A stretch of DNA of 64,000 bases. It comes from Acidovorax sp. 107. Lineage in GTDB: Bacteria > Pseudomonadota > Gammaproteobacteria > Burkholderiales > Burkholderiaceae_C. Shown here piece by piece: positions 46,727 to 55,497 of this stretch. Both the position numbers and the translations under genes were made by a program. The stretch spans positions 4,234,001 to 4,298,000 of the forward strand of contig NZ_QBTZ01000001.1 of the NCBI RefSeq assembly GCF_003058055.1, in the 5' to 3' direction. The first letter of the stretch is position 1. Each line of letters starts with the position of its first letter. The notes under the pieces were generated by a model. That model did not search any database. It was not told the origin of the DNA and saw only the letters and a list, made by a program, of their open reading frames with translations.

Positions 46727-47542
46727 ATGCCTGAGTTGCCCGAAGTGGAAGTCACGCGGCGCAGCTTCGCCGACGCGATTGCTGGAGCCCGGATTGAGGC
46801 GGTGGTGATGGGCAAGCCCCTGCGTTGGCCCCTGGGTTGTGATCCGCAGATACTGGTGGGTCAACAGGTGGTCGGATTCCGCCGACGGGGGAAATATCTG
46901 TTGCTCGATATGACCCAAGGCCTGCTGCTCCTGCATCTGGGCATGTCGGGAAGTCTGCGCTTTGCGTCTGGGATGCCGCAAGCCGGCATTCACGACCATT
47001 TTGACCTCGTCACCAACCAGGGGACGCTGCGTCTGCATGACCCGCGCCGGTTTGGTGCGGTGGTTTATGCGCAGGCGGAGCATTCGCCGGTGGCTGCCAA
47101 GTTGCTGGGGGGGCTGGGCATGGAGCCTCTGTCGGAGGGGTTCTTGCTCTCCGATTTCCAGGCAGGACTCAAAAAGAGCCGGATGCCCATCAAGCAGTTG
47201 CTTTTGGGCGGACGTTTGGTCGTGGGGGTCGGTAACATTTACGCGTCCGAGGTGCTCTTCCTGGCTGGTATCCGCCCTACCACCGTCGCATCGCGCATCG
47301 GCGCCGCGCGAGTGCACAAGCTGCACCAGGCCATTCGCTCCGTGCTGGCCCAAGCGGTCAAGATGGGGGGCAGCACCTTGCGCGATTTTTCCAATGCAGA
47401 GGGAATGGCGGGTCACTTTCAGACGGCGGCAAATGTGTATGGCCGCGATGGCCTGCCGTGTAATGCGTGCGGAACGGCCATTGCGCTGTTACGCCAGGGG
47501 CAGAGAAGCACGTACTTCTGCCGCCGGTGCCAGCGGCCATAG
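46727..47542 (+). CDS. mutM: Formamidopyrimidine-DNA glycosylase
   Basis: A 271-residue base-excision repair enzyme that removes 8-oxoguanine and FaPy lesions. The N-terminal [12 protein letters not shown] exposes catalytic Pro and Glu after Met removal, and the conserved lysine lies in RRGKYLLLD near residue 57. The helix-two-turn-helix segment is [18 protein letters not shown] near 168. The C-terminal zinc finger is C-x2-C-x16-C-x2-C. mutY lies two genes downstream, so two members of the oxidised-guanine repair system are close together. Confidence 0.96.
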   Translation: MPELPEVEVTRRSFADAIAGARIEAVVMGKPLRWPLGCDPQILVGQQVVGFRRRGKYLLLDMTQGLLLLHLGMSGSLRFASGMPQAGIHDHFDLVTNQGTLRLHDPRRFGAVVYAQAEHSPVAAKLLGGLGMEPLSEGFLLSDFQAGLKKSRMPIKQLLLGGRLVVGVGNIYASEVLFLAGIRPTTVASRIGAARVHKLHQAIRSVLAQAVKMGGSTLRDFSNAEGMAGHFQTAANVYGRDGLPCNACGTAIALLRQGQRSTYFCRRCQRP

Positions 47543-47642
47543 GGCCCCATCCAACCCGCGATTCGTGACACCCGGTGTACGGTCGATGCTATATTTTGTA
47601 TATACCTGCCTCGCGGGCCATCCATAGATCTCTGGGAGCAAA

Positions 47643-49604
47643 GTGGGACCTTCATTCAACGAACAGTTCGACCAGCATGGCGCTTGGCGGCGGGAGTTCG
47701 CCCAGCAGCTCAAGCGACTGGCCGATTGGATGGCCACGCACGACCTCATGGATGCCGCTGTGCAAGAGCGCCTGCAGCGCCTGGAGGAGCAGGTCCGCAG
47801 CGACAAGGTCATGGTGGCATTTGTGGCGGAGTTCTCACGCGGCAAGTCCGAATTGATCAACGCGATCTTTTTTGCCGACTATGGCCGCCGCATCATGCCT
47901 GCCAGCGCAGGCCGCACCACGATGTGCCCTACCGAGCTGGGGTACGACGCAAATGTCGCACCCAGCCTGCGGCTCTTGCCCATTGAAACCAGGCTTCAGA
48001 TGCAGAGTCTGGCCGAGTGGCGGGTCAAGACCGACCGTTGGCAGGAAATCCCGCTGGATGTCGGCAATGCTGACCAGATATCCAAAGCCCTGGAGAAAGT
48101 AGCCGAGGTGCGCAAGGTCACCCTGGACAACGCTCGCGCGCTGGGTTTCTGGCACGACGATCTGACGGACGAGAACCCTGTGCCCGATGCACAGGGCTTG
48201 GTAGAGGTGCCCATGTGGCGCCATGCCATCATCAATATCCCGCACCCGCTGCTGAAGCAAGGGTTGGTGATTCTGGACACGCCTGGCCTGAACGCGGTGG
48301 GCGCGGAGCCGGAACTGACCGTCAATCTCATCCCCCAGGCGCATGCCGTGGTGTTCATCCTGAGCGCTGACACCGGCGTGACACGCTCGGACCTGTCAAT
48401 TTGGCGTGAGCACCTCGCCATCTCGCCCGAGAGTATGGAAGCGCGTTTGGTGGTGTTGAACAAGATCGACACGCTCTGGGACACGCTCAACACTGCCGAG
48501 CAGGTCCAGGCTCAGATGGAGCGGCAGTGCGTGACTTCGGCCGAGATGCTTGGCGTTTCACTGGATCGCGTGGTGCCGGTATCCGCGCAAAAAGGCTTGG
48601 TGGCCAAGATCACTGCGGACGATGTCTTGCTGGAGACCAGTGGACTGCCTGCATTGGAAGAGGCCCTGGCCAAAGGCATCATGGGCAGGCGGCAAGCCAT
48701 ACTGCGCGCTGCAGTGGGTACTGGCGTGGCCAGCTTGCGCACAGAAACTTCGCGTGTCATCAATATCCGGCGGCGCGACCTCGATGACCAGATGGCAGAG
48801 CTGCGCAGCCTGCGCGGCAAGAATGCGTCGGTGATCGAATCCATGCGCCATCGCATTGAGCAGGAGCAGCGTGAATTCGACCTCAGCACTGCCAAGATCC
48901 AGGCGGTGCGGGCAGTGCACCTCAAGCTATTGCGCGATGTATTCCAGCAGCTGGGCGCCAAGGCATTGAAAGTGGAGCTGTCCGAACTGGCGCAGACACT
49001 GCAGCAAAAGGGGCTCAAGCTGGGAGTAAAGAAAGTTTACGTCCAGACCTTTGACAAGCTGCGTGGGACTCTGGACAAGGCGCAGGCCTCGGGCACAGAG
49101 ATTCAGGCCATGCTGAGCGGAACCTTTCGTCAGCTCAATGCGGAGTTCGGGTTTTCGTTGCAGGTACCTTCGCCGCCGCAGTTGGAACATTTTTCGCAAG
49201 ACCTGCACCAGATCGAGCAGAGCCATTTGCAGTACCTGGGAATGGGCAATGCGCTCAAACTGGCTCAACCCGAGTTTGCCGAGCGCCTGGTGCGCGCGCT
49301 GGCCATGCGGTTGCGCACGGTGTACGAGTCGGCGGCCAATGATCTGGAATTGTGGAGCAAGTCTGCAACCGCGCAATTGGACGCGCAGCTGCGGGAGCGG
49401 CGCCGCAGCTTTGCTCGCCGCATGGAAGCAGTGGACCGTATACAGCAGGCCGCCAGCGGATTAGTGGAGCGTATCTCTGAGATAGAGGCGGGGGAAGAGG
49501 AGCTGGGTCAATTGGAGCGAAAGTTGCACGAGCTGACTGCCAAACTGGTGGTTCTGCCGAGGGCCGCACCCGCATTGACTAACGTACATCCGGTCACCGC
49601 ATGA
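47643..49604 (+). CDS. Dynamin-family GTPase
   Basis: A 653-residue large GTPase. The P-loop is a variant, VAEFSRGKSELINAIFF, near residue 60. Switch/G3 is VILDTPGLNAVGAEPE near 210, and G4 NKID is near 272. After the G domain (to about 330) the protein is helical with coiled-coil character, as in bacterial dynamin-like proteins that act on membranes. The GTG start at 47643 follows GGGAG. Its stop overlaps the mutY ATG (ATGA), so the two are coupled. The membrane role is inferred from the family. Confidence 0.88.
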   Translation: MGPSFNEQFDQHGAWRREFAQQLKRLADWMATHDLMDAAVQERLQRLEEQVRSDKVMVAFVAEFSRGKSELINAIFFADYGRRIMPASAGRTTMCPTELGYDANVAPSLRLLPIETRLQMQSLAEWRVKTDRWQEIPLDVGNADQISKALEKVAEVRKVTLDNARALGFWHDDLTDENPVPDAQGLVEVPMWRHAIINIPHPLLKQGLVILDTPGLNAVGAEPELTVNLIPQAHAVVFILSADTGVTRSDLSIWREHLAISPESMEARLVVLNKIDTLWDTLNTAEQVQAQMERQCVTSAEMLGVSLDRVVPVSAQKGLVAKITADDVLLETSGLPALEEALAKGIMGRRQAILRAAVGTGVASLRTETSRVINIRRRDLDDQMAELRSLRGKNASVIESMRHRIEQEQREFDLSTAKIQAVRAVHLKLLRDVFQQLGAKALKVELSELAQTLQQKGLKLGVKKVYVQTFDKLRGTLDKAQASGTEIQAMLSGTFRQLNAEFGFSLQVPSPPQLEHFSQDLHQIEQSHLQYLGMGNALKLAQPEFAERLVRALAMRLRTVYESAANDLELWSKSATAQLDAQLRERRRSFARRMEAVDRIQQAASGLVERISEIEAGEEELGQLERKLHELTAKLVVLPRAAPALTNVHPVTA

Positions 49605-50677
49605 GTGGTGTCTCCGGGGGGGCTGATGCTGTGGCCGAGCGCGTCGTGGCCTGGCAGGCGGTGCATGGACGCAACCATCTGCCTTGGCAGCAAACCCGCG
49701 ATCCGTACCGGGTCTGGTTGTCGGAGATCATGCTGCAGCAGACCCAGGTGACCACCGTGCTGGACTACTACGCACGTTTTCTGGACAGATTTCCGGACGT
49801 GGGCGCACTGGCAGCTGCTCCGCAGGACGAGGTTTTGGGCTTGTGGAGCGGGTTGGGTTACTACAGCCGGGCGCGCAATTTGCACCGCTGTGCGCAGCAG
49901 ATCATGGCGGAGCATGGGGGGGTATTTCCTCGAACTGTGGCGGTGTTGTCCTCTTTGCCGGGCATCGGGCGCTCGACGGCGGGCGCGATTGCCGCGTTCT
50001 GTTTTTCGGAGCGCGCACCCATTCTGGATGCCAACGTGCGCAGGGTGCTGACGCGCCTGCTGGGTTTTGATCGTGATCTTGCTTCTGCCAAGAACGAGCG
50101 CCTGCTGTGGGGCCACGCGGAGGCGCTATTGCCCGCGGGCGATCTTGCGTTAGCGATGCCTCGGTATACCCAGGGCCTGATGGACCTGGGGGCGTCTCTT
50201 TGTAATCCCCGCGCTCCACGATGTGTGGATTGCCCGTTGGCAGGCCATTGCGTGGCTTTTAAAGACGGTGATCCCGAACGTTATCCGGTCAGGACCCGCA
50301 AACTGGCACGTCGGGCTGAGTCCTGGCAATTGGTGATTCTGCGTGATGTCGGAGGCCGGATCTGGCTGCAACGCCGACCCTCGACCGGTATCTGGGCGGG
50401 AATGCACTGCGTGCCTGTGTTCACAGATGTGGAGTCTCGCGATGCGTTCGTGGGTGCTTTGGGTGGCCCCGCGCAGTGGGTGCAGCAAGAGTTGCCGCCC
50501 TTTGTGCATGTGCTGACGCACCGGGATCTGCACCTTCATCCGCTGTTGATACAGACCGATGAAGGCGGGTCTCCTGCGCAAGACGGGGAGTGGCTGAGTC
50601 CAGATCAGTGGTCTTCGGTGGGGTTGCCTGCGCCCATCCGCAAATTGCTGGACACCACGCAATCGACGCTCTGGTGA
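49601..50677 (+). CDS. mutY: A/G-specific adenine glycosylase MutY
   Basis: A 358-residue DNA repair enzyme that removes A mispaired with 8-oxoguanine. The catalytic Glu is in WLSEIMLQQTQV near residue 42, the HhH motif LPGIGRSTAGAI near 119, and the catalytic Asp in LDANVRRVL near 144. The [4Fe-4S] site is C-x6-C-x2-C-x5-C (residues about 205-221). The C-terminal Nudix-like domain (about 240-350) recognises 8-oxoG. It is translationally coupled to the dynamin-like gene and convergent with rapZ. Confidence 0.96.
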   Translation: MSGVSGGADAVAERVVAWQAVHGRNHLPWQQTRDPYRVWLSEIMLQQTQVTTVLDYYARFLDRFPDVGALAAAPQDEVLGLWSGLGYYSRARNLHRCAQQIMAEHGGVFPRTVAVLSSLPGIGRSTAGAIAAFCFSERAPILDANVRRVLTRLLGFDRDLASAKNERLLWGHAEALLPAGDLALAMPRYTQGLMDLGASLCNPRAPRCVDCPLAGHCVAFKDGDPERYPVRTRKLARRAESWQLVILRDVGGRIWLQRRPSTGIWAGMHCVPVFTDVESRDAFVGALGGPAQWVQQELPPFVHVLTHRDLHLHPLLIQTDEGGSPAQDGEWLSPDQWSSVGLPAPIRKLLDTTQSTLW

Positions 50678-50788
50678 GCGCGTGTGGTTCGCTACCCCGC
50701 CTACAGCGGCGTTGTGTAGCCACCCCGTAAATGTGCCTCGAGCGTGCCAGAGCTGGTGCTCCCTCAAGTGGGCCGCTAAAAGAAATGG

Positions 50789-51652
50789 TCAGCGCCCATC
50801 GAGTTCGCGGTGCCGTTTCAACGCGGTCCATCGATTGCTGAATGCCTGTGCCAGTTTCTCCACCAGATAGACAGAGCGGTGCTGCCCGCCGGTGCAGCCG
50901 ATGGCGACCGTGACGTAGCTGCGGTGATTGCGATCAAGCATGTCCAGCCAGTGCGCCAGAAATTGCTCGATATGGACCCGCATGAGGCCCACTTCGAGCT
51001 GCATGTCCAGAAAGTCGGCAACAGGCTGATCCAGCCCGGTGAGGTCCCGCAGTGCGGCTTCATAGTGCGGGTTCGGCAGCATGCGTACGTCGAAGACATA
51101 GTCGGCGTCCATGGGAATCCCGCGTTTGAAAGCAAATGACTGGAATACCAGTGTCAATTGCCCTTGTGCCGTGGACATCAGGCCTTTGACATAGCTTTGC
51201 AGCTGCGAGGCGCGGATAGTGCTGGTGTCGATCACATGCGACTGCTCGCGCAGTTCCGCGAGCAATTCACGCTCCAGCTCAATGATTTGTACCAGGGCCC
51301 TGCGTCCCTGCTGGAGATCATCGTGTGACAGTGGATGGCGGCGACGTGTTTCGGAGAAGCGACGCACCAGGGTGTCAATCGTGGCATCCAGAAAGAGTGA
51401 TTTCACGGCCACGCCTTGGCTACGCAGGCGATTCAGTTCTTGCGGCACTTGGTGCAAAGAAGTGGCGCTGCGGACATCCACCGCAATGGCCACACGGTTG
51501 CCGTGATGCTTGTGTTCTAGCGCCACAAAGGCTGGCAGTAGCTCGGGCGGGAGGTTGTCCACGCAGTAGTAGCCTGCATCTTCCAGAGCGTGCAGGGCGA
51601 CGGACTTTCCAGAGCCCGACATGCCCGTAATGAGGACGATTTCGAGAGCCAT
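50789..51652 (-). CDS. rapZ: RNase adapter protein RapZ
   Basis: A 287-residue P-loop protein. Walker A GMSGSGKS is near residue 9, and the UPF0042 segments [16 protein letters not shown] and [17 protein letters not shown] are diagnostic. In enterobacteria RapZ guides RNase E to the sRNA GlmZ and senses glucosamine-6-phosphate; in betaproteobacteria the role is less known. The start codon overlaps the recN stop by one base. Confidence 0.93.
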   Translation of the reverse strand: MALEIVLITGMSGSGKSVALHALEDAGYYCVDNLPPELLPAFVALEHKHHGNRVAIAVDVRSATSLHQVPQELNRLRSQGVAVKSLFLDATIDTLVRRFSETRRRHPLSHDDLQQGRRALVQIIELERELLAELREQSHVIDTSTIRASQLQSYVKGLMSTAQGQLTLVFQSFAFKRGIPMDADYVFDVRMLPNPHYEAALRDLTGLDQPVADFLDMQLEVGLMRVHIEQFLAHWLDMLDRNHRSYVTVAIGCTGGQHRSVYLVEKLAQAFSNRWTALKRHRELDGR

Positions 51653-53361
51653 CAGCGTTTCCTGACGAAGGTCGCGGAATTGAGTGGTGCGGGCGGTGCC
51701 ATGGCTGACATCGGAGCTGCACCGCCCAGCATTTCTCGGGCGTGCGCCAAGGTCGTCTCGGTGGCGCGCTCGCCGCCCAGCATGCGGGCGATCTCTGCAA
51801 CGCGCTCGTCCTGCTGCACGATCAGTACCGTGCTGGTTGTGCCTCCGGCGCTTTTGTTTTTTACGACCTTCAGATGGTGATGCGCACACGCCGCTACTTG
51901 CGGCAGGTGGGTCACGGCCAGCACCTGGCGGTCGCGCCCCAACTGTTGCATCAATCGTCCTACGGTCTCTGCGACCGCTCCACCCACGCCGGAGTCCACC
52001 TCGTCAAAAATGAGGGTGGGAGCCGCACCCAGCTCACTGGTCGTGACGGCGATTGCCAGCGATATGCGCGACAGCTCACCGCCAGACGCCACTTTGCCGA
52101 CGGGCCTGGGAGTTATACCGGGGTGCCCTGCCACCAAAAACACCACGTCGTCGATCCCGTCGGAGGAGGGCTCTGACGCTTTGGTCACCGATACCTCGAA
52201 TTTGCCGCCTTCCATCCCAAGGCCCTGCATTGCCTGCGTGATGGACGCTGAGAGCTTGGGGGCTGCCTTGGCGCGGGCCAAAGACAATGCGCGCGCCGCC
52301 GCCTGGTACGCTTTGGCACTGGCTAATTCGTTGGCTTGCAATCGGTCCAGATCGGTAGCGGCATCCAACTGGTGCATGGCTGTTTTCCAGCCTTTAAGCA
52401 GAGCCGGTAGTTCTGCGGGTGGGCTTTTGTACCGGCGCGCCAATCCCATCCATTGCGACATGCGTTCATCCAGTTCTATCAGACGCTGCGGGTCGATGTC
52501 GGCATGGCGCAGATACGTGTGCAGTGAATGCACCACATCCGTCACCTGCGCCAGACTCGATGCCAGGATGTCGGCCAGATTGGCGAACTCTGGTTCGATG
52601 TGTTCCTGTGTGTGCAGCAACGCATGCGCGCGTGTGAGTGCAGAGACGGCGTCCGCCTCGTCTTCTTGCAGAGCTTGCAGCGCACCATGCGCCCCATCCA
52701 GCAAAGCCTGTGCGTGGGAGAGTCGCTTGTGCTGCGTATCGAGCTCCTCCCACTCCAGGTCGCCCGGCGCCAGTTTGTCAACTTCGCTGATCTGCCATTG
52801 CAGGCGTTCGCGCTCTTGCTGCAGGGTCGACTGGGCCACGCGCGCTTGTTGCAGTGCCTTGAGGTCAGCACGCCATTGCGCCCAGCGCGACGTTGTCTCG
52901 CGGGTGTTCACACCCGCAAAAGCGTCTAGCAGGCCACGTACTGACTCCGGGCGGGTCAGGCTCTGCCATGCGTGCTGACCGTGAATGTCAAGAAGCATCT
53001 CGCCCAATGCGCGCAACTGAGAGGCTGTCGCGGGTGTTCCGTTGATCCAGGCCCGGCTCTTGCCCTGCGTGTCTACTGTGCGCCGCAGCAGCAGGCCGTC
53101 ATCTGTGTCAAACCCCGCTTCTTCCAGCCAAGACCGAGCGTGTGCAGGGCAGTCAAATTCTGCGCAAATGTCGGTCTTGCCGCACCCCTCACGCACCACC
53201 CCCGCATCCGCACGTGCACCCAACGCCAGCTGCAACGCGTCGATCAGGATCGACTTGCCCGCGCCGGTCTCGCCCGTCAGCACGGTGAAGCCGCTGCGCA
53301 GATCAAGCACCAGTTTTTGGACAATCACAAAATCCCGCAGGGTCATGCGTCGCAGTGCCAT
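51652..53361 (-). CDS. recN: DNA repair protein RecN
   Basis: A 569-residue SMC-like ATPase for double-strand break repair. Walker [17 protein letters not shown] is near residue 28, then a long coiled-coil middle (about 160-360). The C-terminal ABC signature [18 protein letters not shown] is near 420 and Walker [15 protein letters not shown] near 450. The ATG at 53361 gives [14 protein letters not shown]. It begins two bases after the nadK stop, an order common in proteobacteria. Confidence 0.95.
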   Translation of the reverse strand: MALRRMTLRDFVIVQKLVLDLRSGFTVLTGETGAGKSILIDALQLALGARADAGVVREGCGKTDICAEFDCPAHARSWLEEAGFDTDDGLLLRRTVDTQGKSRAWINGTPATASQLRALGEMLLDIHGQHAWQSLTRPESVRGLLDAFAGVNTRETTSRWAQWRADLKALQQARVAQSTLQQERERLQWQISEVDKLAPGDLEWEELDTQHKRLSHAQALLDGAHGALQALQEDEADAVSALTRAHALLHTQEHIEPEFANLADILASSLAQVTDVVHSLHTYLRHADIDPQRLIELDERMSQWMGLARRYKSPPAELPALLKGWKTAMHQLDAATDLDRLQANELASAKAYQAAARALSLARAKAAPKLSASITQAMQGLGMEGGKFEVSVTKASEPSSDGIDDVVFLVAGHPGITPRPVGKVASGGELSRISLAIAVTTSELGAAPTLIFDEVDSGVGGAVAETVGRLMQQLGRDRQVLAVTHLPQVAACAHHHLKVVKNKSAGGTTSTVLIVQQDERVAEIARMLGGERATETTLAHAREMLGGAAPMSAMAPPAPLNSATFVRKR

Positions 53362-53363
53362 GC

Positions 53364-54260
53364 TCAGGATCCTCCTTCGTTCCAACGCAGCTTCTTGCGC
53401 AGTGTGGCGAAGTAGTTCCATCCCTGGGGGTGCAGAAACCGCACACGATGCTCTGACCTTTTGACGAGGATGCGGTCGCCATGCAGCAAGGATGCAAGCG
53501 ACTGCATGTCAAAGTTTGCGCTGACATCGCGCCCGCTCACCACTTCCACAGCTACTTCCGTTGCGTCAGAGAGCACGATGGGACGATTGGACAACGTATG
53601 TGGTGCGATCGGAACCAGTACCCAGCCCGGGATGGAGGGGTGGAGCATGGGGCCGCCCGCCGACAGAGAATATGCCGTGGAGCCGGTGGGAGACGCAATG
53701 ATGAGGCCGTCTGCCCTCTGGTTAGCCACAAACTGCCCACCCACTTCAACGCGCAGCTCCACCATGCCCGATGTGGCCCCTCGGTTCACCACCACGTCGT
53801 TCATGGCCAAGGCTTCAAACACCACGCGCTCGTCGCGTACAACGGTGGCATGCATCAGAGGTCGTTGGTCTTCTTCGTAGGCCCCTCGCAGCATGGGCGG
53901 CAACGTGGTCTGGTAGGTATCGAAAGGAATATCCGTAATGAACCCGAGCCGGCCCTGGTTGATGCCGATCAGTGGCGTTCCGAAACGTGCGAGGCGCCGG
54001 CCAATCCCCAGCATTGTCCCATCTCCTCCCACCACCAGTCCCAGATCGCACCGTGCGCCGATCTGGTCTACATTCAGAGACGGGTAGTGTGTCAGTCCGG
54101 TGTTGCTGGCGGTTTCCGCTTCCAGCACCACCTCACAGCCCTGCCGCTCCAAGAAATGCGCAATGTCTTCCAAAGCCCGGCGAGAACCGTCACCGGAAGT
54201 GCCTGCTGCTGAAGTCTGATACTTGCCTATAAGTGCGACATGGCGGAAATTGGACGTCAT
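53364..54260 (-). CDS. nadK: NAD kinase
   Basis: A 298-residue essential enzyme that makes NADP from NAD. The [11 protein letters not shown] motif is near residue 79, with [23 protein letters not shown], and [13 protein letters not shown] near 190. It is the first gene of a nadK-recN-rapZ operon. Its start codon lies only about 15 bases from the nearest prophage gene, so its native promoter has probably been cut away or rebuilt by the inovirus insertion. Confidence 0.96.
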   Translation of the reverse strand: MTSNFRHVALIGKYQTSAAGTSGDGSRRALEDIAHFLERQGCEVVLEAETASNTGLTHYPSLNVDQIGARCDLGLVVGGDGTMLGIGRRLARFGTPLIGINQGRLGFITDIPFDTYQTTLPPMLRGAYEEDQRPLMHATVVRDERVVFEALAMNDVVVNRGATSGMVELRVEVGGQFVANQRADGLIIASPTGSTAYSLSAGGPMLHPSIPGWVLVPIAPHTLSNRPIVLSDATEVAVEVVSGRDVSANFDMQSLASLLHGDRILVKRSEHRVRFLHPQGWNYFATLRKKLRWNEGGS

Positions 54261-54298
54261 CGCGAAATTACATCATTAAACAGATGTGAGTTTCGCGA
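54260..54298. other. Nested inverted repeat at the nadK-prophage junction
   Basis: TCGCGAAA (54260-54267) and TTTCGCGA (54291-54298) form a perfect 8-bp outer stem. ACATC (54270-54274) and GATGT (54283-54287) form an inner stem. One arm lies in host DNA at the nadK start and the other in phage DNA. It could be a terminator for the leftward phage genes, an mRNA structure over the nadK start, or part of attL. Confidence 0.5.
54267..54277. other. Candidate attL (left prophage junction)
   Basis: The interval between the nadK start and the phage regulator stop contains ATTACA (54267-54272) and, overlapping it, ATCATT (54272-54277). Each word also occurs at the right junction. Short identical cores are usual for serine recombinases. 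Confidence 0.5.
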
Positions 54299-54539
54299 CG
54301 CGCTTCATCATCCGCGTCTTGCATGCGCTGTCTCGTTCTGATTCCAGTGCGGCAACCACTATCCAAGTCTTCACATCCTCGCCCAGCTCGTCTGCCAGTG
54401 CTCCTGCTATTGCCGGGCTGATATGGCCCCTTTGTCTCGCGTTATGAAGTGCGTTCCTGTTCAGGTTCAGTTTTTCGTGCCAGTACTGCGCTGGCTGCAT
54501 CGATAGGGCTTGTTCCAATAGGGTCATTGTTGACAGCAT
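54276..54539 (-). CDS. DUF3693 / HTH phage regulator
   Basis: An 87-residue protein with a Cro/CI-like helix-turn-helix core (YWHEKLNLNRNALHNARQRG then HISPAIAGALADELGED), as in DUF3693 proteins of inoviruses. The ATG at 54539 follows AAAGGAGC. It is the likely repressor of the phage, acting on the three inverted repeats at 55040-55116. Its gene overlaps the end of the DUF2726 gene by 98 bases in another frame and ends next to nadK. The regulator role is inferred. Confidence 0.7.
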   Translation of the reverse strand: MLSTMTLLEQALSMQPAQYWHEKLNLNRNALHNARQRGHISPAIAGALADELGEDVKTWIVVAALESERDSACKTRMMKRVAKLTSV

Positions 54540-55020
54540 TTTTCGCTCCTTTGAGGGTGCTTTTGTCCAGTGGGAAGTCGCGTTGCAGTTGGTCGGTGTC
54601 GGGGATGTTGCCGTATCGGATCACGCGATATCCAGCGTTCGTTAGTAAGGCGTCTCTCGCTGCGTCTTCTTCCGTTTTTTTCTTGTGTGAATCGTCGTCC
54701 AGTTCGATAACCGCTAGCACTTGCAGGGATTTGTCGCAGACAACGAAGTCTGCAATTTTTCTGTCGAAGCTGTTTCTCGTCGCTCTTGACTTTGCAGATA
54801 GCAAAGCTCCGAAAGAAACCTGCGCCAGGATTTTTGATTCAGGCAAAGACGTCGTTAGTCGGTTGTACATAGCCTCTTCGCGCTGTGTGAGAAGACGCTT
54901 TCTTTTTGGCCGTTCTTGCTCTTCGCCGTCTGTCGTGGTTTCTGTGCTTTTCTTTTTCAGCGCGGCTATCACGATTGCCGCAATCAGCACCAGCACAACC
55001 AGAAATATCAAGGTTTTCAT
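54442..55020 (-). CDS. DUF2726 membrane-anchored nuclease-like protein
   Basis: A 192-residue protein with an N-terminal transmembrane helix (about residues 3-20, LIFLVVLVLIAAIVIAAL), a short charged linker (about 23-45) and a DUF2726 domain. That domain shows the strand pattern of PD-(D/E)xK nucleases: KIADFVVCDKSLQVLAVIEL followed by DDDSHKKK, then RDALLTNAGYRVIRYGNIPD. It is the first leftward phage gene, overlapping the regulator gene. It might act on DNA at the membrane, for example against superinfecting phage. No function is proven. Confidence 0.7.
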   Translation of the reverse strand: MKTLIFLVVLVLIAAIVIAALKKKSTETTTDGEEQERPKRKRLLTQREEAMYNRLTTSLPESKILAQVSFGALLSAKSRATRNSFDRKIADFVVCDKSLQVLAVIELDDDSHKKKTEEDAARDALLTNAGYRVIRYGNIPDTDQLQRDFPLDKSTLKGAKNAVNNDPIGTSPIDAASAVLARKTEPEQERTS

Positions 55021-55039
55021 GGATCAAGCGTTGTAATTT

Positions 55040-55116
55040 TGCAATCAATGTGATTGCAGTGTTGCAATCATGGTGATGGCGAGTCTATTCTCCCGTCTGC
55101 AATCAATGTGGTTGCA
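55040..55116. promoter_or_regulatory. Triple inverted-repeat operator region of the prophage
   Basis: Three sites share the form TGCAATCA-N3-TGATTGCA: 55040-55058 (perfect), 55063-55081 (right arm TGATGGCG, 6 of 8) and 55098-55116 (right arm TGGTTGCA, 7 of 8). Centres are 23 and 35 bp apart. They lie between the leftward DUF2726-regulator pair and the rightward replication and capsid genes, exactly where a lysogeny repressor should bind. A rightward promoter TTGCAA (55062-55067) - 16 bp - TCTATT (55084-55089) overlaps the second site. Confidence 0.75.
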
Positions 55117-55131
55117 TGAGTCGGAGCCGCC

Positions 55132-55497
55132 ATGACCTCAAACCCGCCCTTTTGCCTACCCCCAGCCACAAAAGGCGCTGCACGCGCTGTGGCGGCTCCT
55201 GCAGCGCCTGCGCTGGGGGTGTGCACCCGCTCTTACGTCAAGGGCTCCACCGCTTCTCTCCCCTGGCCTCGCGTCGAGATTCGTGGGCAATCCGGCGCCG
55301 GGATGCTCAACGGTTGGCACTCCATCGCAACCCTTGTTGATGACATGCCGCAGCGCGCCGCAGCCGCGCCCAGCAAGCGGAGCGCGGGCGCGGTAGCGGA
55401 GCGCGGTGCTATCAATTTTGGGGGGTGCGTAGCACCTCAGACAGCTTCGGTCCCCGATGGTAATCACGGGGACAACTTTCCAGAGTCAGCCGCATGA
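55132..55497 (+). CDS. Hypothetical phage protein at the start of the rightward operon
   Basis: A 121-residue Ala/Pro-rich protein of unknown function. It begins at an ATG preceded by GGAG and ends in an ATGA overlap with the Rep gene, which supports real translation and coupling to rep. No domain is recognised. Composition is low-complexity, so it may be fast-evolving or unstructured. Confidence 0.55.
   Translation: MTSNPPFCLPPATKGAARAVAAPAAPALGVCTRSYVKGSTASLPWPRVEIRGQSGAGMLNGWHSIATLVDDMPQRAAAAPSKRSAGAVAERGAINFGGCVAPQTASVPDGNHGDNFPESAA

Noticed and set aside
55040-55116. CRISPR-like array in the spaced repeats
   Set aside because: Only three short palindromic repeats with unequal spacers, no cas genes, and a position between divergent phage operons; they are operators.
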